A stretch of DNA of 28,563 nucleotides from Botryococcus braunii (taxonomy: Eukaryota; Chlorophyta; Trebouxiophyceae), in assembly GCA_002005505.1 (NCBI GenBank), contig KV908536.1, positions 15,001 through 43,563 of the forward strand, read 5' to 3'. The notes beneath the pieces were generated by a model. The model searched no databases, was not told where the DNA came from, and saw nothing but the letters and a program-made list of their open reading frames with translations. This document shows, piece after piece, positions 9,328-24,323 of this stretch. The position numbers were made by a program, and so were the translations under genes. Position 1 is the stretch's first letter; each line of letters opens with the position of its first letter.

Positions 9328-12300
9328 TCAAAATCTTAAAACTCCATTGCTCTGCCCCTGCTCCGGGGAAAGGGTTTCAGTGAACGCACCCGCGAGAGCA
9401 GGGGGAGGTCCCCCAGGGAGGCGCGGCCCTGGTGAGGGAGGATTCCGTTGGGCCAAGCCAAAGGCAGGGCCTTGGTGGAGCCTCCAGGCGTCTTGTGGGG
9501 GAAAAGGCCCGCGCATATCCTGGGGGCGTGGCTGCCAATCCCCTTGCATTCCAGGTAAAGGCAGACCACCGATGCGGTTGACCCCTCCTTGTGTGTTTCC
9601 AGGACCGGCCTGGAATCCTGGCCCTGCAGGGGCACCCCTTCCCAGATCCCCCACACCTCCTGGGCCTGGTCCCAATGAACCTTGCTGGGGGCCTCTGACA
9701 ACATTCCCAGTCAAACCGTTTTGAACCTCTGGCATCGGGCCTCCTTGGCGAATTGGTCGGTGAGGCGAGCTCTGGAGGTTCTGCAGATGTTGCGTCTGCC
9801 GATGTGGTGGCAAGGGATGTCGCCCAGGTCCAAGCCCAGCAGAAGCAGACGGCATCGGAAGAGTCATAGGCCCCTGCGCTAGCTGCTGCTGCTGTTGCTG
9901 CTGCAGCTGAATTCTTCGCTGAGCTTCTTGATGAAGTTCCGGTGGCACCTGCTGTAAAGGAGCCATGGGTCAACAAAGTGTATGCGAGTTTTGTGCCAAA
10001 GGAGGGTAATCCAAAGAAAGGGGGGAGGAGGGGGGGGGGGAGGAAGAAGAAACTTAAACTGCAAGCTGAGGATTGGGAACATCAGTGAGCTCGCGCCTGC
10101 TGTGGTATTCTAGGTTTGACCCTACTCACATACCCCTCCAGGTCGATCAACCCCCATCAACTGAGACAACTGATGAAACAACATCTAATGTGTTAAGCAC
10201 ACAACTGTTTCTCGTACTTAAAACGCCGACACGCCCATATCGGATTTGCCAGAAACAAACGGACATTCCATCCCTGCCAGGCATGCACAACAAAAGGGAC
10301 GTCTATGCCAGCACTTAGGCAGGGACGCCCAAAAAGATGGGCAATCCCGCATTACAGTAATCACGCTGTGTTTTCCCATCTGGGTCAACTTGGGCCCTGC
10401 TTTGGCATTCAAATTCCGCCCCATATGGCACCCAAATGAACCCCGAAGCAGGGAAGGGGGAGATTCACTCCACGTGAAACTTTCGTCAGCTAGTCCTACT
10501 CGTTCTTAAAGATGGTCTTCTCGACACATATGTCATGGCACGCACATTGCTGTCTGGCTGGAATGGTCGGGGGCGATTCGGGAGGGTGTTGAGTTGCTGG
10601 GGCAAAGCCACTGGAGGATGTCCAGGGCGGACATTCTGGTGCCCGACGATAGCCTGCATTGGATCCATAAATCTCCTTCCAGGCCCTGGAGTTCCACGAC
10701 TGATGCCAGCTACACCACCACCCAGCAGCCCTGGTGGCACCAAGACAGGACGATGCTGCAGGAATGAGGACCCCGGCAATTGCTGGCGCTGCTCCTCCAT
10801 GGTGGGGGCCCTCCTCAAAGCAGCTGGCCTGGAAGAAGGGCCCTGTGGCCCTCCACGGGGCTGTGGCATGGGGCCAGGAGGAGGCCTAGGCCCAGGAACT
10901 GGGGCCATGTTTGTGAACCCAGGTGGCATGGGAAGGCCAGCCTTCTGGGGCAGCGCCCGAGCCCTGCCTGTTACTCCAGGACCTGCAAACCAGAATGTCT
11001 GTTGTCCAGTCCTGGAAAGAAATGGGTCAAAAAAACCCGCAGCATGCCAGATAATACTATAACTAGTACAGATACACTTGTTCGTTGATCTTTTACTATA
11101 ACTTGCCGCTCATGCAGTGTGGGGCTTTAGAATGAGGATGCGCCGCTCGTGAGAGAATGTGTGCCCGTTTTGAAGGGTCGTGAGAGTTGTTGCAACTTAC
11201 ATAGAGGCAGAATGTCGAGAAGTTTGAACCATTTCAAGTGCACAGATCTAAATAGGCTGCCAAAGGTTTTATGAATCCCTGATACCTTGAGCAATGTGGT
11301 ATTACTATGAGCCAGGCGCCCCCCCCCCCCTTCAATGGGTGAGGGGGGGGGTGCAAAGTCAGAGTCATAACGCAGCTACGTGGTGACATGACATGCTTAA
11401 CCCTGTTGCCAGGCCACCAAACCAAATCTCTCATATATAATTAACCAAGTTTCCATTAGTTACCTCACCTCCCAAAACAACCAGAGCCAACCGGTGCTGC
11501 TACATGACGTTGGATTCACCTTGAGGTAAAGCTGGGGCTTGTTTTTGGCCTGCTGGGCTCTCGCGGTCAGGGCGCCGCTTTGTGTGGCGGTTGCTGTCTT
11601 GTGGCTGAACATCTAGTTCTCGCTTTATACCACGAGCATCGCCCGTAGACTTTGTCGCCACATCTCCTTTGGGCATCTTTGCCATTGTCGATGATTTGGT
11701 GTCAGGTACTTGCTGAGTCCCTCGGGTCCCTGCACTTGTCTTTTCTGAGGCAAGCTTGCCAGCTTTGGCCTCATTTGCAGAACGTGTGGGCAATGAAGGT
11801 GGCGGAATAGGTACACGTACTTTGCTGGAACTAACAGTCTTCTCTGAAACGCGGCCATTGCTTACGAGTGCCTACATTACACAACCCAGCTTTCACATGG
11901 ACGCTCACCTTCAATGCCTACTTTAAACCAGAGACAGGACAGAGGAGAGTACCACTTGAGCAGCTCTGTTGCCTGTGAGTTGATTCTGTTGCTTCAGAGG
12001 TTGTGCTGAGGGAGCGGGCACATCCTCCTTCACAGGCTTGTTGATCTGTGTCACTACCTCGTGGTCTGGCCCCTTAATTTGTGATTCCTGTTCTTTCTTA
12101 ATATGCCTGCGAATAGAAACCATTCCTTACAAAACTGGAGGTAATAAAAATTTAATAAAGTGCACAAGACATTCGTTTCCTGCAGTACCTGGAAGGTTCT
12201 TGCAATGAGACCACTGGGGCCTCTACTCCAGTGCCAACTTCAGTCTTCAATTCTGCAAGAGCATCAAGACATAAATGCAACGGTGGAAAACGAATTCTGC

Positions 12301-12632
12301 CTTGCTTTCAACCCGCAGCGGGTGGAAACCAAATTTAATCAGCTGTACATACCCACAGCGGTTTCTGACAAACCGTTTACTTCTGCTTCTGGAGCCGGCG
12401 TGGGCCCCAGAGGACCAGCCAATTCGGCTTCCGTCTCTGCTGTGTGGTAGTCTGTACATACACACCAGCCGCTCAGTGAATACTAACCACGCACACCAAT
12501 ATGCACAGCAGATCTCTTCTTCGACACAGAAAGACCCCGGGGGAACTACATACTTTCCCAGTCATCATAATCGTAGTCAACCTGTTCTTCAATATCGTCT
12601 GCCTCCCCCCAATCAAACTCGTCGTCTTCCAT
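9328..12632 (-). CDS. Seven-exon gene for a disordered acidic / Pro-Gly / poly-Gln protein, probably nuclear
   Basis: Exons on the minus strand: 12632-12554, 12439-12353, 12252-12189, 12106-11953, 11871-11504 (or 11520), 11011-10546, 9951-9328. It starts at ATG with MEDDEFDWGEADDIEEQVDY. Donors GTATGT, GTATGT and GTACTG and acceptors ending in CAG or TAG join with matching phase through the first five exons. Order along the protein (about 600 residues): acidic N-terminus; Glu/Pro linker; Lys-rich HIKKEQESQIKGPDHE; a KRELDV...HTKRRPDRESP patch that looks like a nuclear signal; a Pro/Gly region with GPRPPPGPMPQPRGGPQG; then poly-Q after QVPPELHQEAQRRIQLQQ, and a Gly/Pro tail ending NGVLRF-stop at 9328. 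The join 11871-exon to 11011 needs either a GTAGCA donor at 11504 or an extra exon. It may be the 5' half of a longer gene continuing to 3230. Family unknown; composition suggests a transcription or RNA-processing scaffold. Confidence 0.7.
9888..9912. repeat. CAG/CTG trinucleotide run coding poly-Gln
   Basis: Interrupted CTG/TTG run on the plus strand, read as consecutive Gln codons on the minus strand in the last exon of the disordered-protein gene. Mixed CAG and CAA codons. Confidence 0.85.
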
Positions 12633-12779
12633 CTGGTCGGGTGCAGAACGGGCCGCAAACTGTTTTGAATACAGCAGCAACCTCCTATGAGACAACCACC
12701 TCCGAAAGGATCATTACGCGCAATACGGGAATGACTTCACATTACAAGGCTGTCCTTTCTAATAAAGTGTCCGGTTGCG

Positions 12780-13340
12780 GGTTTGCTTTTGACTACTGTT
12801 GAAAGGTCCAACCCTCGACGCCTTGATCCGAACAGTAGTCCACGGTCCGGCTCCCTGGGCATAGTCTGGGAGCCGCTGTCAGACTATGCCCGTTCCAGAA
12901 TCTGGTCACGGTCGGAGTCCGGAGTCCGGGGGTTGAGGGCCTCAACTTGAGGCCCTCAACTACAACCCCAGCAACCTAGCGCCGAAAAGGAGTTTGGTGG
13001 CAACTTGCGAATCGCCACTTGGCGATGAAACCCTCAACCGCCGAACAGGAGTTTGGTGGCAAAATGGTCAATAATTGCCCTTCACACTTTTCCCGAGGAA
13101 CTTCTCCCTGTAAATGGCAAATGAATGATGGCCAATGATGGCAATAATGGCCAAATAAGTGCCAATAATTGCTGAATCAGTCACGTGCTCCCGTCCCGTT
13201 AGTGCCACTTCTCCCTATTCCTGTCACGCCACGGGCGGATGGGCCCTCCAGGGTGGATCGTCCTGAGCTCCCATTTTGTGCCCTCCTAAGATCAGTTTGT
13301 CTCCGCTGTTTTTCATCAACCAGCTCTTATAGAAGAAGCT
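12780..13340. promoter_or_regulatory. Hairpin-rich region upstream of the minus-strand start codon
   Basis: Within 240 bases lie four perfect inverted repeats: GACTACTGTT / AACAGTAGTC (12791-12800, 12831-12840); GGGCATAGTCTG / CAGACTATGCCC (12857-12868, 12880-12891); GTTGAGGGCCTCAA / TTGAGGCCCTCAAC (12932-12945, 12947-12960); ATCGCCA / TGGCGAT (about 13010-13025). A 24-bp direct repeat (CGCCGAAxAGGAGTTTGGTG...) occurs at 12980 and 13039. It precedes the ATG at 12632 and lies between divergent genes, so it may be promoter DNA, or it may be a small non-autonomous element. No TATA box is evident. Confidence 0.4.
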
Positions 13341-13935
13341 GAGGGTGACACTAGTTATAGTTGTTCAATGTGATAGTCGGCCGCGCCGTCTGCTTCGAAG
13401 AAGCAGCATTGTGCAACTGTGCTAACCCTCAACAGCTACTCAAACCAAGTGAGCCTCCTCTGTACTTGCCCCGCAATATTTATTTCAATTCAGGTCTTTT
13501 TTCTGGATGCTCTTCTTACCAAACTGCGACGAGGGGCGTGTTGGGGAAGATTTCCTTCTTCAAAAGTTGCTCTTCCCTGCTCCATGTGCAGAATGGTGCT
13601 CAAACTTCGTAAGCTACATTTAATTGCCTGCGATTAGTCTGTAACGCTGATTCAAACGGTCGGCGGGCCGGTCTTAAATCTCAGCCCTGGCGATCGTTAA
13701 CCGATCACTTTGAAGACGTTTCATCTACCTACCTGTCGGCCCGGTCAGAAGTGAAGAGTTGTATGTTCGAAACTTTGGTTTCACTGAAGGATTGGTGGGC
13801 GTAGATGGCAGGTTTTTGTGACCTAATTTGGTGCAGGAGTCGTGGTGGATTGCGGGAACTGGATGTCCGCCTCATACAAGAGTGTCCTTAACTACACCGT
13901 GGAAACAATACTGAGACAAGTTAAGCAAGCTCTTC
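13341..13935. other. Intergenic stretch
   Basis: Short open frames only (for example 13361-13612 and 13419-13637), overlapping each other in different frames and without splice signals or family resemblance. Probably upstream sequence of the exon at 13936. Confidence 0.4.
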
Positions 13936-14132
13936 ATGACAGCAGTGGAGCTTTTGTCAGGCCTCTGGGATGGAGTAAAATTGGTCTGTCAGCTAACTTT
14001 CCTTAAATGGTGGCAAAAGCTCTACATTATTTTCCTCAAGGCAGTTGCAATTGTTGGGTACAACATCGGAAAGTCTGGCAAGCAGGGGGAGCCTGTCGTA
14101 TCGAAACAACGAGATGACTGGGGTGATATCAG
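13936..14132 (+). CDS. First exon of a small membrane-anchored protein or of the glycosyltransferase gene
   Basis: ATG at 13936 opens MTAVELLSGLWDGVKLVCQL, then a Trp/Leu/Ile-rich segment (FLKWWQKLYIIFLKAVAIVG, about residues 26-45) that would be one membrane helix, then a polar tail KSGKQGEPVVSKQRDDWGDI. It ends at an excellent donor ATATCAG|GTGAGCAC in phase 2. Acceptor AGs around the ATG at 15020 do not give the matching phase, so it is either spliced to an unseen small exon or is a separate gene. A membrane helix plus polar tail would suit a signal anchor for the Golgi-type glycosyltransferase that follows. The layout also weakly recalls EBAG9/RCAS1, which I do not claim. Confidence 0.5.
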
Positions 14133-14212
14133 GTGAGCACTGTTCGCAGATGGCAGCACAGTGTCACTTCCTTTCCTCTTCGGTTGTTGAACTCACTCCT
14201 GGGCGCCAGCTG

Positions 14213-14269
14213 CCCCCCCCCCTTCTCTCTCTCCCCCTCTCTCTCCCTCTCTCTCTCTGTCACTCTCTC

Positions 14270-14333
<64 letters not shown>

Positions 14334-14334
14334 T

Positions 14335-14422
<88 letters not shown>

Positions 14423-14522
14423 CCCCTCTTCCTCCCCTCTCCCCCCCCCACTTCTATTTCTTCTTCTGCATAAACATGTGCAAACAGAGGCGCATGCTCT
14501 CAAGGCACGCGGCGCGCGCACG

Positions 14523-14603
<81 letters not shown>

Positions 14604-14651
14604 TCAGCGAGTGAAGGAGGGGGGGGGAGAGAGAAAGAGAGAGAGGGGGGG

Positions 14652-14734
<83 letters not shown>
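14213..14734. repeat. Compound microsatellite (CT)n - (CA)n - (GA)n
   Basis: A CT tract with short C interruptions at about 14222-14430, an alternating GCGCGC/CACACA tract at about 14510-14600, and a GA tract at about 14627-14734. The outer two arms are complementary, so the block is a large imperfect inverted repeat with a CA/GC centre. It lies between the exon at 13936 and the glycosyltransferase exon at 15020. Confidence 0.95.
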
Positions 14735-14735
<1 letters not shown>

Positions 14736-15019
14736 ATGCATGCATGCCTGTGGAGGTGTGTGGCATAGGGTCAATTGACACAGTGTGATTTAATGAGTGA
14801 TAAATAAGCCAGAGACCTTATTAAACTGGGCCCCATGCTACTGCAATCCACACGAAACGTGCTGTTACTCTTCTCCTGTTACGTAATGATGCCACCGGGT
14901 CACTTCCTGGTCAAGGGCATGCATCTGGCAACCTCAAAACCCGCCTGCTGCTGCTTCTGCTGCTGCTGCTGCGGGACTCACCACTGCGTTGTGTTGGGGC
15001 CAAGCAGGGCTGTGTTGAG

Positions 15020-18107
<3,088 letters not shown>

Positions 18108-18445
18108 CTGACCCCGACCCCCCCGCCCCCGGGCCCCCTCTCACCTTTGGCTACTCTCATCTAACTACCTCCCTCTCACCCCGGGCTGCTCTCATGCAGC
18201 TGCCCTCGTGTAACCCCGAGGTCCTCTTATTCAACATCAACCGTCACAGTGTGACCCGTGTGTGTCACTGTCTACGATCAATGTTTAAACTGACATTTTG
18301 CCGCCGTGGCCTACTCTCGAAGTGTCACCGTCAGCTACCACACTGGTAACCACAGTGAACAACCCCGCCTCGTCATTCGGGGTCTTCCTTGCTGACCCCC
18401 CCCCTCCCCCTTGAAGCACTTCCCTCTTCCGTGAACCCCTCCCCA

Positions 18446-18447
<2 letters not shown>

Positions 18448-18515
<68 letters not shown>
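18448..18515. repeat. (CA)n microsatellite
   Basis: Uninterrupted CA run between C-rich sequence and CTCTCACGCAC. It lies after the last assigned exon of the glycosyltransferase gene, with no gene attached. Confidence 0.96.
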
Positions 18516-18517
<2 letters not shown>

Positions 18518-18778
18518 CTCACGCACTTTTCTCTTTGGTGAGGCCTTCCAAGGGGGGGTGGAAGGCCCCCCTTAGGCACCTGTCATACATTTGCCTTCTT
18601 GGGAAGATCCTCCCCAACCTGGGGAGGACGGGGGAGGGTATTACCTCCGCAGGAACCTCACTGCATGAGCTGGCCTGCCTTGTGCATGCACCATGGCCAT
18701 ATGCAAGCAGTTTTGGTGTTTTGTCGCATTTGGGAAAGTTCCATCTTGCTTTTGGTTTTTCCTAGCAGGTGACGCTGT

Positions 18779-20689
18779 CCGTGCCGGCCGTGGTACGTGT
18801 GCAGGATGCCCGCACATGCTGTCCAGACTGCGGTTTGGGTTTTAGAAGTTTCAGGAGGGTCAGGGGCGCCCTACTGGAGCAAACTCAGCTGCCCTAAAGG
18901 CTCCAGTTGGCTCCCGTCGTTACTACGAAGGGATTCGGCCCCTGGGGTACCGCCGGCACTGTCCCTGGGGCAGAGGCGTGTGCATAGGCGTTCATGAGCA
19001 TCACGGGTCTTTTTAGTGGCCCCACTTAGGCCCCCATGGGCACGCTCCTCTGCTGAATCATGTTGAAGGCACTGGGGCAAAGTAAAGATAGTTGCCTCCG
19101 CTGGCTGAAGTATTGGTGCTGTATGTGTGTGTGATTCTTATTTGATGCTGTACCTCCTGGCTGCCCTGTTATTTCAAGACTTTCAGCCATTGGACTTATT
19201 CAAGAGGAGGAGCTTTAATCTGACCATGCGCATTTGCGTGCGTCAGCAGAACGTGAACTCCCTGTTGGAAGGACCCCTGTAGCTAAGAGTTAAGGGGTCA
19301 AGGAATTGAGCGCATTAGTTTTGAAACGGTAGAAGAAGGAGGAATGTTATCTGCGAGGACGAGGGGATCGGAATGCCTCTGTCCAATTTCTTTGTTTTGC
19401 CGCACCACTCTGTGATGGGTCCCGGGCTATCTGCCTCCAGAGAGTACGTGTCTGTCGCGCAGAAACTTTTTTGAAATTACCCGCGGAGTGTGCGATGGCA
19501 GACGCGCTGTATACTTACTGAAGTCAGCATATGGGAGGCAGTTCTCAGGGCACGCGTGGGTGGCGCTCCCCCTCCAGGTACCCATGTACCGCTGGTGGCA
19601 TCCTGTTGCCGCTGTCGCTGTGGGGATGCTGTACAATATGAAAAGAGCTCTTCCTATCGTGCGGCTGCACGAGTGTGGCGTGAGGCCAAGTTTCGGGAGC
19701 AGGGGCAGGCGCGGCCATTGCAGCAGGCCTGGCACGCGCCCGCCCCGGTTGAGCCGATGTGGAATGTGAGGAAGCTCTGGGGGAAGCTGATTGATGGCAG
19801 CAGGTCAGCTGACTCGTGGGATGTACGCATCAGTGTTTCCAGAACATCGCGAAGTGCCGCGGACGCTGTTCAAGGCGCTGCGCAATCTCCGTCAGCTCTG
19901 TCCGCTCTGTGTGCTTGTTCCCCGTGGTCCCGTCCCGTCCGCGGGCACGACGTGGCTCCCCGTTTGGTCGACTCCAGGCTTTGGAGCAGGTTGTGGAGGG
20001 GCGAGAGAGTGGGCAGTATCCCCGCAGTGTGCAGGTATTGCTATTGCAGAGCATCCCGTCTTTGGCAACAAATTCCCAAGGCCTGGCTTGAGTCCAGCTG
20101 GCACGCAAGTTGAGTGCGGTCTAGTCCATCTGGCACGCCAGTTTGGTGCTGTTGAGTCCAGCTGGCATGCACATTGAGTGCTGACGGATCCAGCTGGCAC
20201 ACAAATGAGTGGTGTCGAGGCCAGCTGGCATGTACATTGAGTGCTGTCGAATCCAGCCTTGTAGGCAAGCCGCAGCCCCGAACCTCATCCCACTGGCCTG
20301 TACTCCGCCAGGCTTCCCTTGGTGGGCTCTTTCCCATTGGGCTTCACTCCTCCGTGCTTTCCTTGGTGGAAGCACTGGTAAGTTCATTCAAATGGAGTGG
20401 GCTCTTAGTTGCTTCAGCAGCTGGTTCCTGCAGCGTTTCAGCAGCGAATAAGGAGAAGAAGAAGCAGCAGTAGCCTCAGGAGGAGGAGGACAGATTGCGT
20501 CCTGGATCAGCCACTAGGGCTAAAGATCATGGATAGATGTGTGGTGAGCGCCATTTGCCGGGTTGCAAAGGGCCTCAGGTGGTCATCCCCTTGTTGGAGT
20601 GTACTGCTTTGATGGGCACCGTGAGGTGGACTTTCCGCCCAACGTCTGGGTCGCCAGTCGAGAGCTTGTGGAGTTTGACACCTTTATGA
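18779..20689 (+). CDS. Multi-exon gene model, product unknown
   Basis: Candidate exons: 18779-18802 (VTLSVPAV, between TTTTTCCTAGCAG and GTACGT); 19578-19803 (includes SSYRAAARVWREAKFREQGQ and WNVRKLWGKLIDGS, donor GCAG|GTCAGC); 19978-20034 (ALEQVVEGRESGQYPRSVQ between ACTCCAG and GTATTG); 20421-20543 (LVPAAFQQRIRRRRSSSSLR and LDQPLGLKIMDRCV, donor GTG|GTGAGC); 20579-20689 (VVIPLLECTALMGTVRW to TGA). The last three join in phase 0. The region between 19803 and 19978 is unresolved: in one frame it reads EHREVPRTLFKALRNLRQL, which looks coding but does not fit in phase. The Arg/Ser-rich stretch could be a nuclear signal. It could also be a 3' continuation of the glycosyltransferase gene. I recognise no family. 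Confidence 0.4.
20090..20262 (+). repeat. 32-bp minisatellite, about 5.5 copies
   Basis: Unit GAGTCCAGCTGGCAYGCA plus about 14 bases (ATTGAGTGCTGTC). Copies of CCAGCTGG or its variant start at 20094, 20126, 20158, 20190, 20221 and 20253. It lies in the probable intron between exons 19978-20034 and 20421-20543. Confidence 0.88.
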
Positions 20690-23080
20690 ATTTGACACCT
20701 AAGAAGTGTGAGGGTGTGTATTTCACTCTTCGTCCAAGTGTGTGGGGTGTTCACGTGCCATGGGGTGGCGGCTGTGCTGTTGACGTGGCAGCAGCTTCCG
20801 GCAGGGCCCACCTTCAGACCTGTCCCCAAGACGTGGTAGGCCATCGGAGACTCATCCCAAGTCCTGTTTTGTGCCTCCGAGGGAACATGAGACTGAAGTC
20901 GGCCGCTGCTTCACTTGCCAATCATGGAAATAGATAACGAAGGACCCTCGCATGCGCTGATGGACTCTCGCCCAGATGCAGTGCGAAAGAAGAAGGGGAA
21001 CGGACAGCATCTGTTAAGTTTAATTAACTAATAGCGACGAGGGGCCAATTGGCTGACAATGTCTGAGGCGGCTTAGGCGTTGGTGATCAAGAAGTAAGTA
21101 CGTCATGTTTCATTCAAGGTGATCACGTGATCATGATTGCGTCTGTCCAACCATGAGGGGCCCGGTTTCTTGACTATCTGTGATAGAGTCCCTACTTGGT
21201 CCGGGGTACAGTCCTGGGTTCGTATCAATTCTGCCCCCCCCCCCCCCCCCGTGGGAGTGGGGGTGGGGAAACGTCTCTTTTCTGCGTTGGGGTTTAGAAA
21301 GCTTGTTGGGCCATTAGTGAAGGAAAGGGCTGAAGTTTATGCGCCAGTATACTTTTTTGGGGGTAACTTTGTATTATGATGCGTGATCCGCTGATGGAAG
21401 AGGCGCTCCCAGCGGCGCTGGGCATGAAGCACACACATCATCTGAGAAAAGCACGAGTGGGGTTGTGCAAAAGCTGAGGGGGCTGGAAATGCTAAAACCA
21501 GCATGGTTTTCGTAAAACCAGCGCTGCCTGCCCGCAGTTGGAGATTTGGAGTGTAGTGTGAGGCGGCGTGCAAATCCTGCATCGCAGATTAGACGATTGA
21601 ACTGAACATTCAGCTGGTTCAGTGCAGGAAAGATGTCTTTTTCAAAATGCTGCAGAACGCTGTGAACCGGCTGAAGCAGAGGCATATACCGTAGATGCCA
21701 GGTATATGCCGGGACCGCTACAAGGGGAAAAGAATTGATATTGTTAATCATCTCAGAAGAGTTGTTATTGATATATTGCCGTCTGAGTCTGACCCCTTTG
21801 GTATTGGACTAGACGTTACGCGACGGATGCTTTGAGGTTTTAGCACGTGCATGTCCCTTTTTTGTTTTGCGACATGCAGTTCCACTCTGCCACGTGCTTG
21901 TTTTGTGTTTTGGGTGAGTTTGGTGGCTAAAACCACCAAAGCGTTTGTTTTGTGTGTCGTGTGAGTCTAGTGCTCTGAAATTGTAACATTGCATCCTGGG
22001 CCAGAAGGTTTTGCTGTTCATCACTGTTTTCAAGCACCGCCTGTAACGTGTGATGTAACGTGTGATGTGGACCGTTTTCAGTGCAAGTCATGGCCTGGAT
22101 GATCATCCAGGGCGTGATGACCACGACTACGAACCTTGTTGCTGAGTTTTTATTCTTATACAATATATTTGCTTACTGTTGCTGAAGTTTTCCTCTTATG
22201 TAAGATATTATATTTGTTGACTTGACACGTGGATCGAGCCCTTGTCATTCTTGCAAGAACCAGCAGTAACCGAAGGTAGCTAAATTAGAGTAAGGCCTCC
22301 GAGCTAAAGCCTTTGACGTCCTGTTGGATACTCGCTTCAGCGCAGAGGCCATATGCATTGCTGACAAAGTAATCTCGCGCGCGGAGACCAACATTGTGTT
22401 TTCATTGGACCACCTCCTCAGTATAACAACCTTCTCTTCCACCTCTAATTCTTCTTGTTTCTGTCGTCTGGAAGCACCTGAACGGCACCATACTCTTTCG
22501 AAAGAAATTTCGGGGACGTGCATTCCTCCCCAAAGCCACGTTGGCTACGTTGGTAGCGTCAGGGTGCGGCGGTCAGGATGCTGCCACGGTGCCCAAGCCA
22601 GGCTCAGCCATGCCACAGCTGCTCTTATGCATCTTTGAACGAGCTCGGGGAATGTGAACAGCTCTGACGTAACACAGCAGTCACACGAAGGGTATCTCCA
22701 ATCCAATCTCGTGCATGGATGCCTGTCTGAACTGCGGGGGCCTAAGGTTCCCTACTGAGGTCTCAAGCCTTGGGGGAAGGCGGCGCCATGACTTCTAGTA
22801 TTTGCCTGGACAATTGTGGATATCATCATTGTCTTAGACGAAAACGATGACTTCTTCAGTTTCAGTGTCTTCTCTTGGCGTATACCAGTTGGTCGGCATG
22901 TGGCGTGGAGTAGAAACCTGCAGGACAACATAGTATTTCCGGATAAGCCTACTTCCCTTTCCCTCGCACACCTCTACTTGAATTTGCAAGGGTTTTAAGC
23001 TGTCCATTTTCGGTTTCATGGGTCATGCAAGTTACATGATGTAACATGACAGGTATACCACAGGGGTTACGTGGTAACCT
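20690..23080. other. Gene-poor stretch with many short perfect palindromes
   Basis: No coding sequence recognised. The frame at 20563-20937 and the paired frames at 22245-22523 / 22324-22638 are open on both strands and resemble no family I know. Palindromes: TGATCACGTGATCA (21120-21133); GGCATATACC / GGTATATGCC (21681-21710); TTTGGTGG / CCACCAAA (21919-21940); an 18-mer CCTGGATGATCATCCAGG (22094-22111); GTTACATGATGTAAC (23031-23045). C15 run at about 21235. Possibly decayed non-autonomous DNA elements. Confidence 0.45.
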
Positions 23081-23107
23081 AACCTGTCAAGGTCCCCAAC
23101 ACACACG

Positions 23108-23600
<493 letters not shown>

Positions 23601-24025
23601 AGGGTGTTGAAGAGGATTAGCAGATGGGAGAAAGTGAATTAAAAGCAAATACATTATGGAGCTTCCGCTCAGTCGGCTACCATATCCCCGTCCCTGCGCT
23701 TGTCCAATGACTAGAAGAGGGCCCCAAGGATATCTCTCCGTCAAGTCCGAGGGTCTGGGCGGAGTGCCATCCGCCGAATTACTCGTTACCACGTCACTCA
23801 GGATTCGGTAGTATATAGTGTTCGGAAATCGTTGTGACAAGTACCTATCCACACACAAGTATCCTTGTACAAGGGAATAGAGTAAGACCAAGAGGGAGGG
23901 AAGGAAGGAGAGCGTGTGTGAGGGAGGGTGGGCGTTTGTGTGTTGGGGGGGGGGGGTGAGGGGGCCTGTGCGTGCGCATGCGTGCGTACCTCACACATGC
24001 GCCCATGCGTGTGTGCACAACCCCC

Positions 24026-24027
<2 letters not shown>

Positions 24028-24108
<81 letters not shown>

Positions 24109-24110
24109 GC
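24028..24110. repeat. (CA)n microsatellite
   Basis: CA run at about 24030-24105, flanked by CGCATGCGTGCG-type alternating sequence on both sides. Confidence 0.96.
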
Positions 24111-24229
24111 GCGGGCGCGCACCCGTGCGCATGCACGCACACAGGGGGATCATAGAAAGGCCCAGGGGGAGGGAGAGCGGAAGGTGTGTGAGGGAGGGTG
24201 TCTTGGGGGGGGGGGGAGAGGGCGTGTGC

Positions 24230-24258
24230 ATCGCATGCGCGCGCGCGCGCCCGCGCGC

Positions 24259-24323
<65 letters not shown>

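Noticed and set aside
9336..9976. Overlapping minus- and plus-strand frames at the Pro/Gly exon
   Set aside because: High GC keeps several frames open. The frame kept is the one continuous with acceptor CTTTACAG and poly-Gln.
14045..14781. Leu/Ser and Arg/Glu repeat frames on both strands
   Set aside because: They come from (CT)n and (GA)n tracts. Only the unique 13936-14132 exon beside them is kept.
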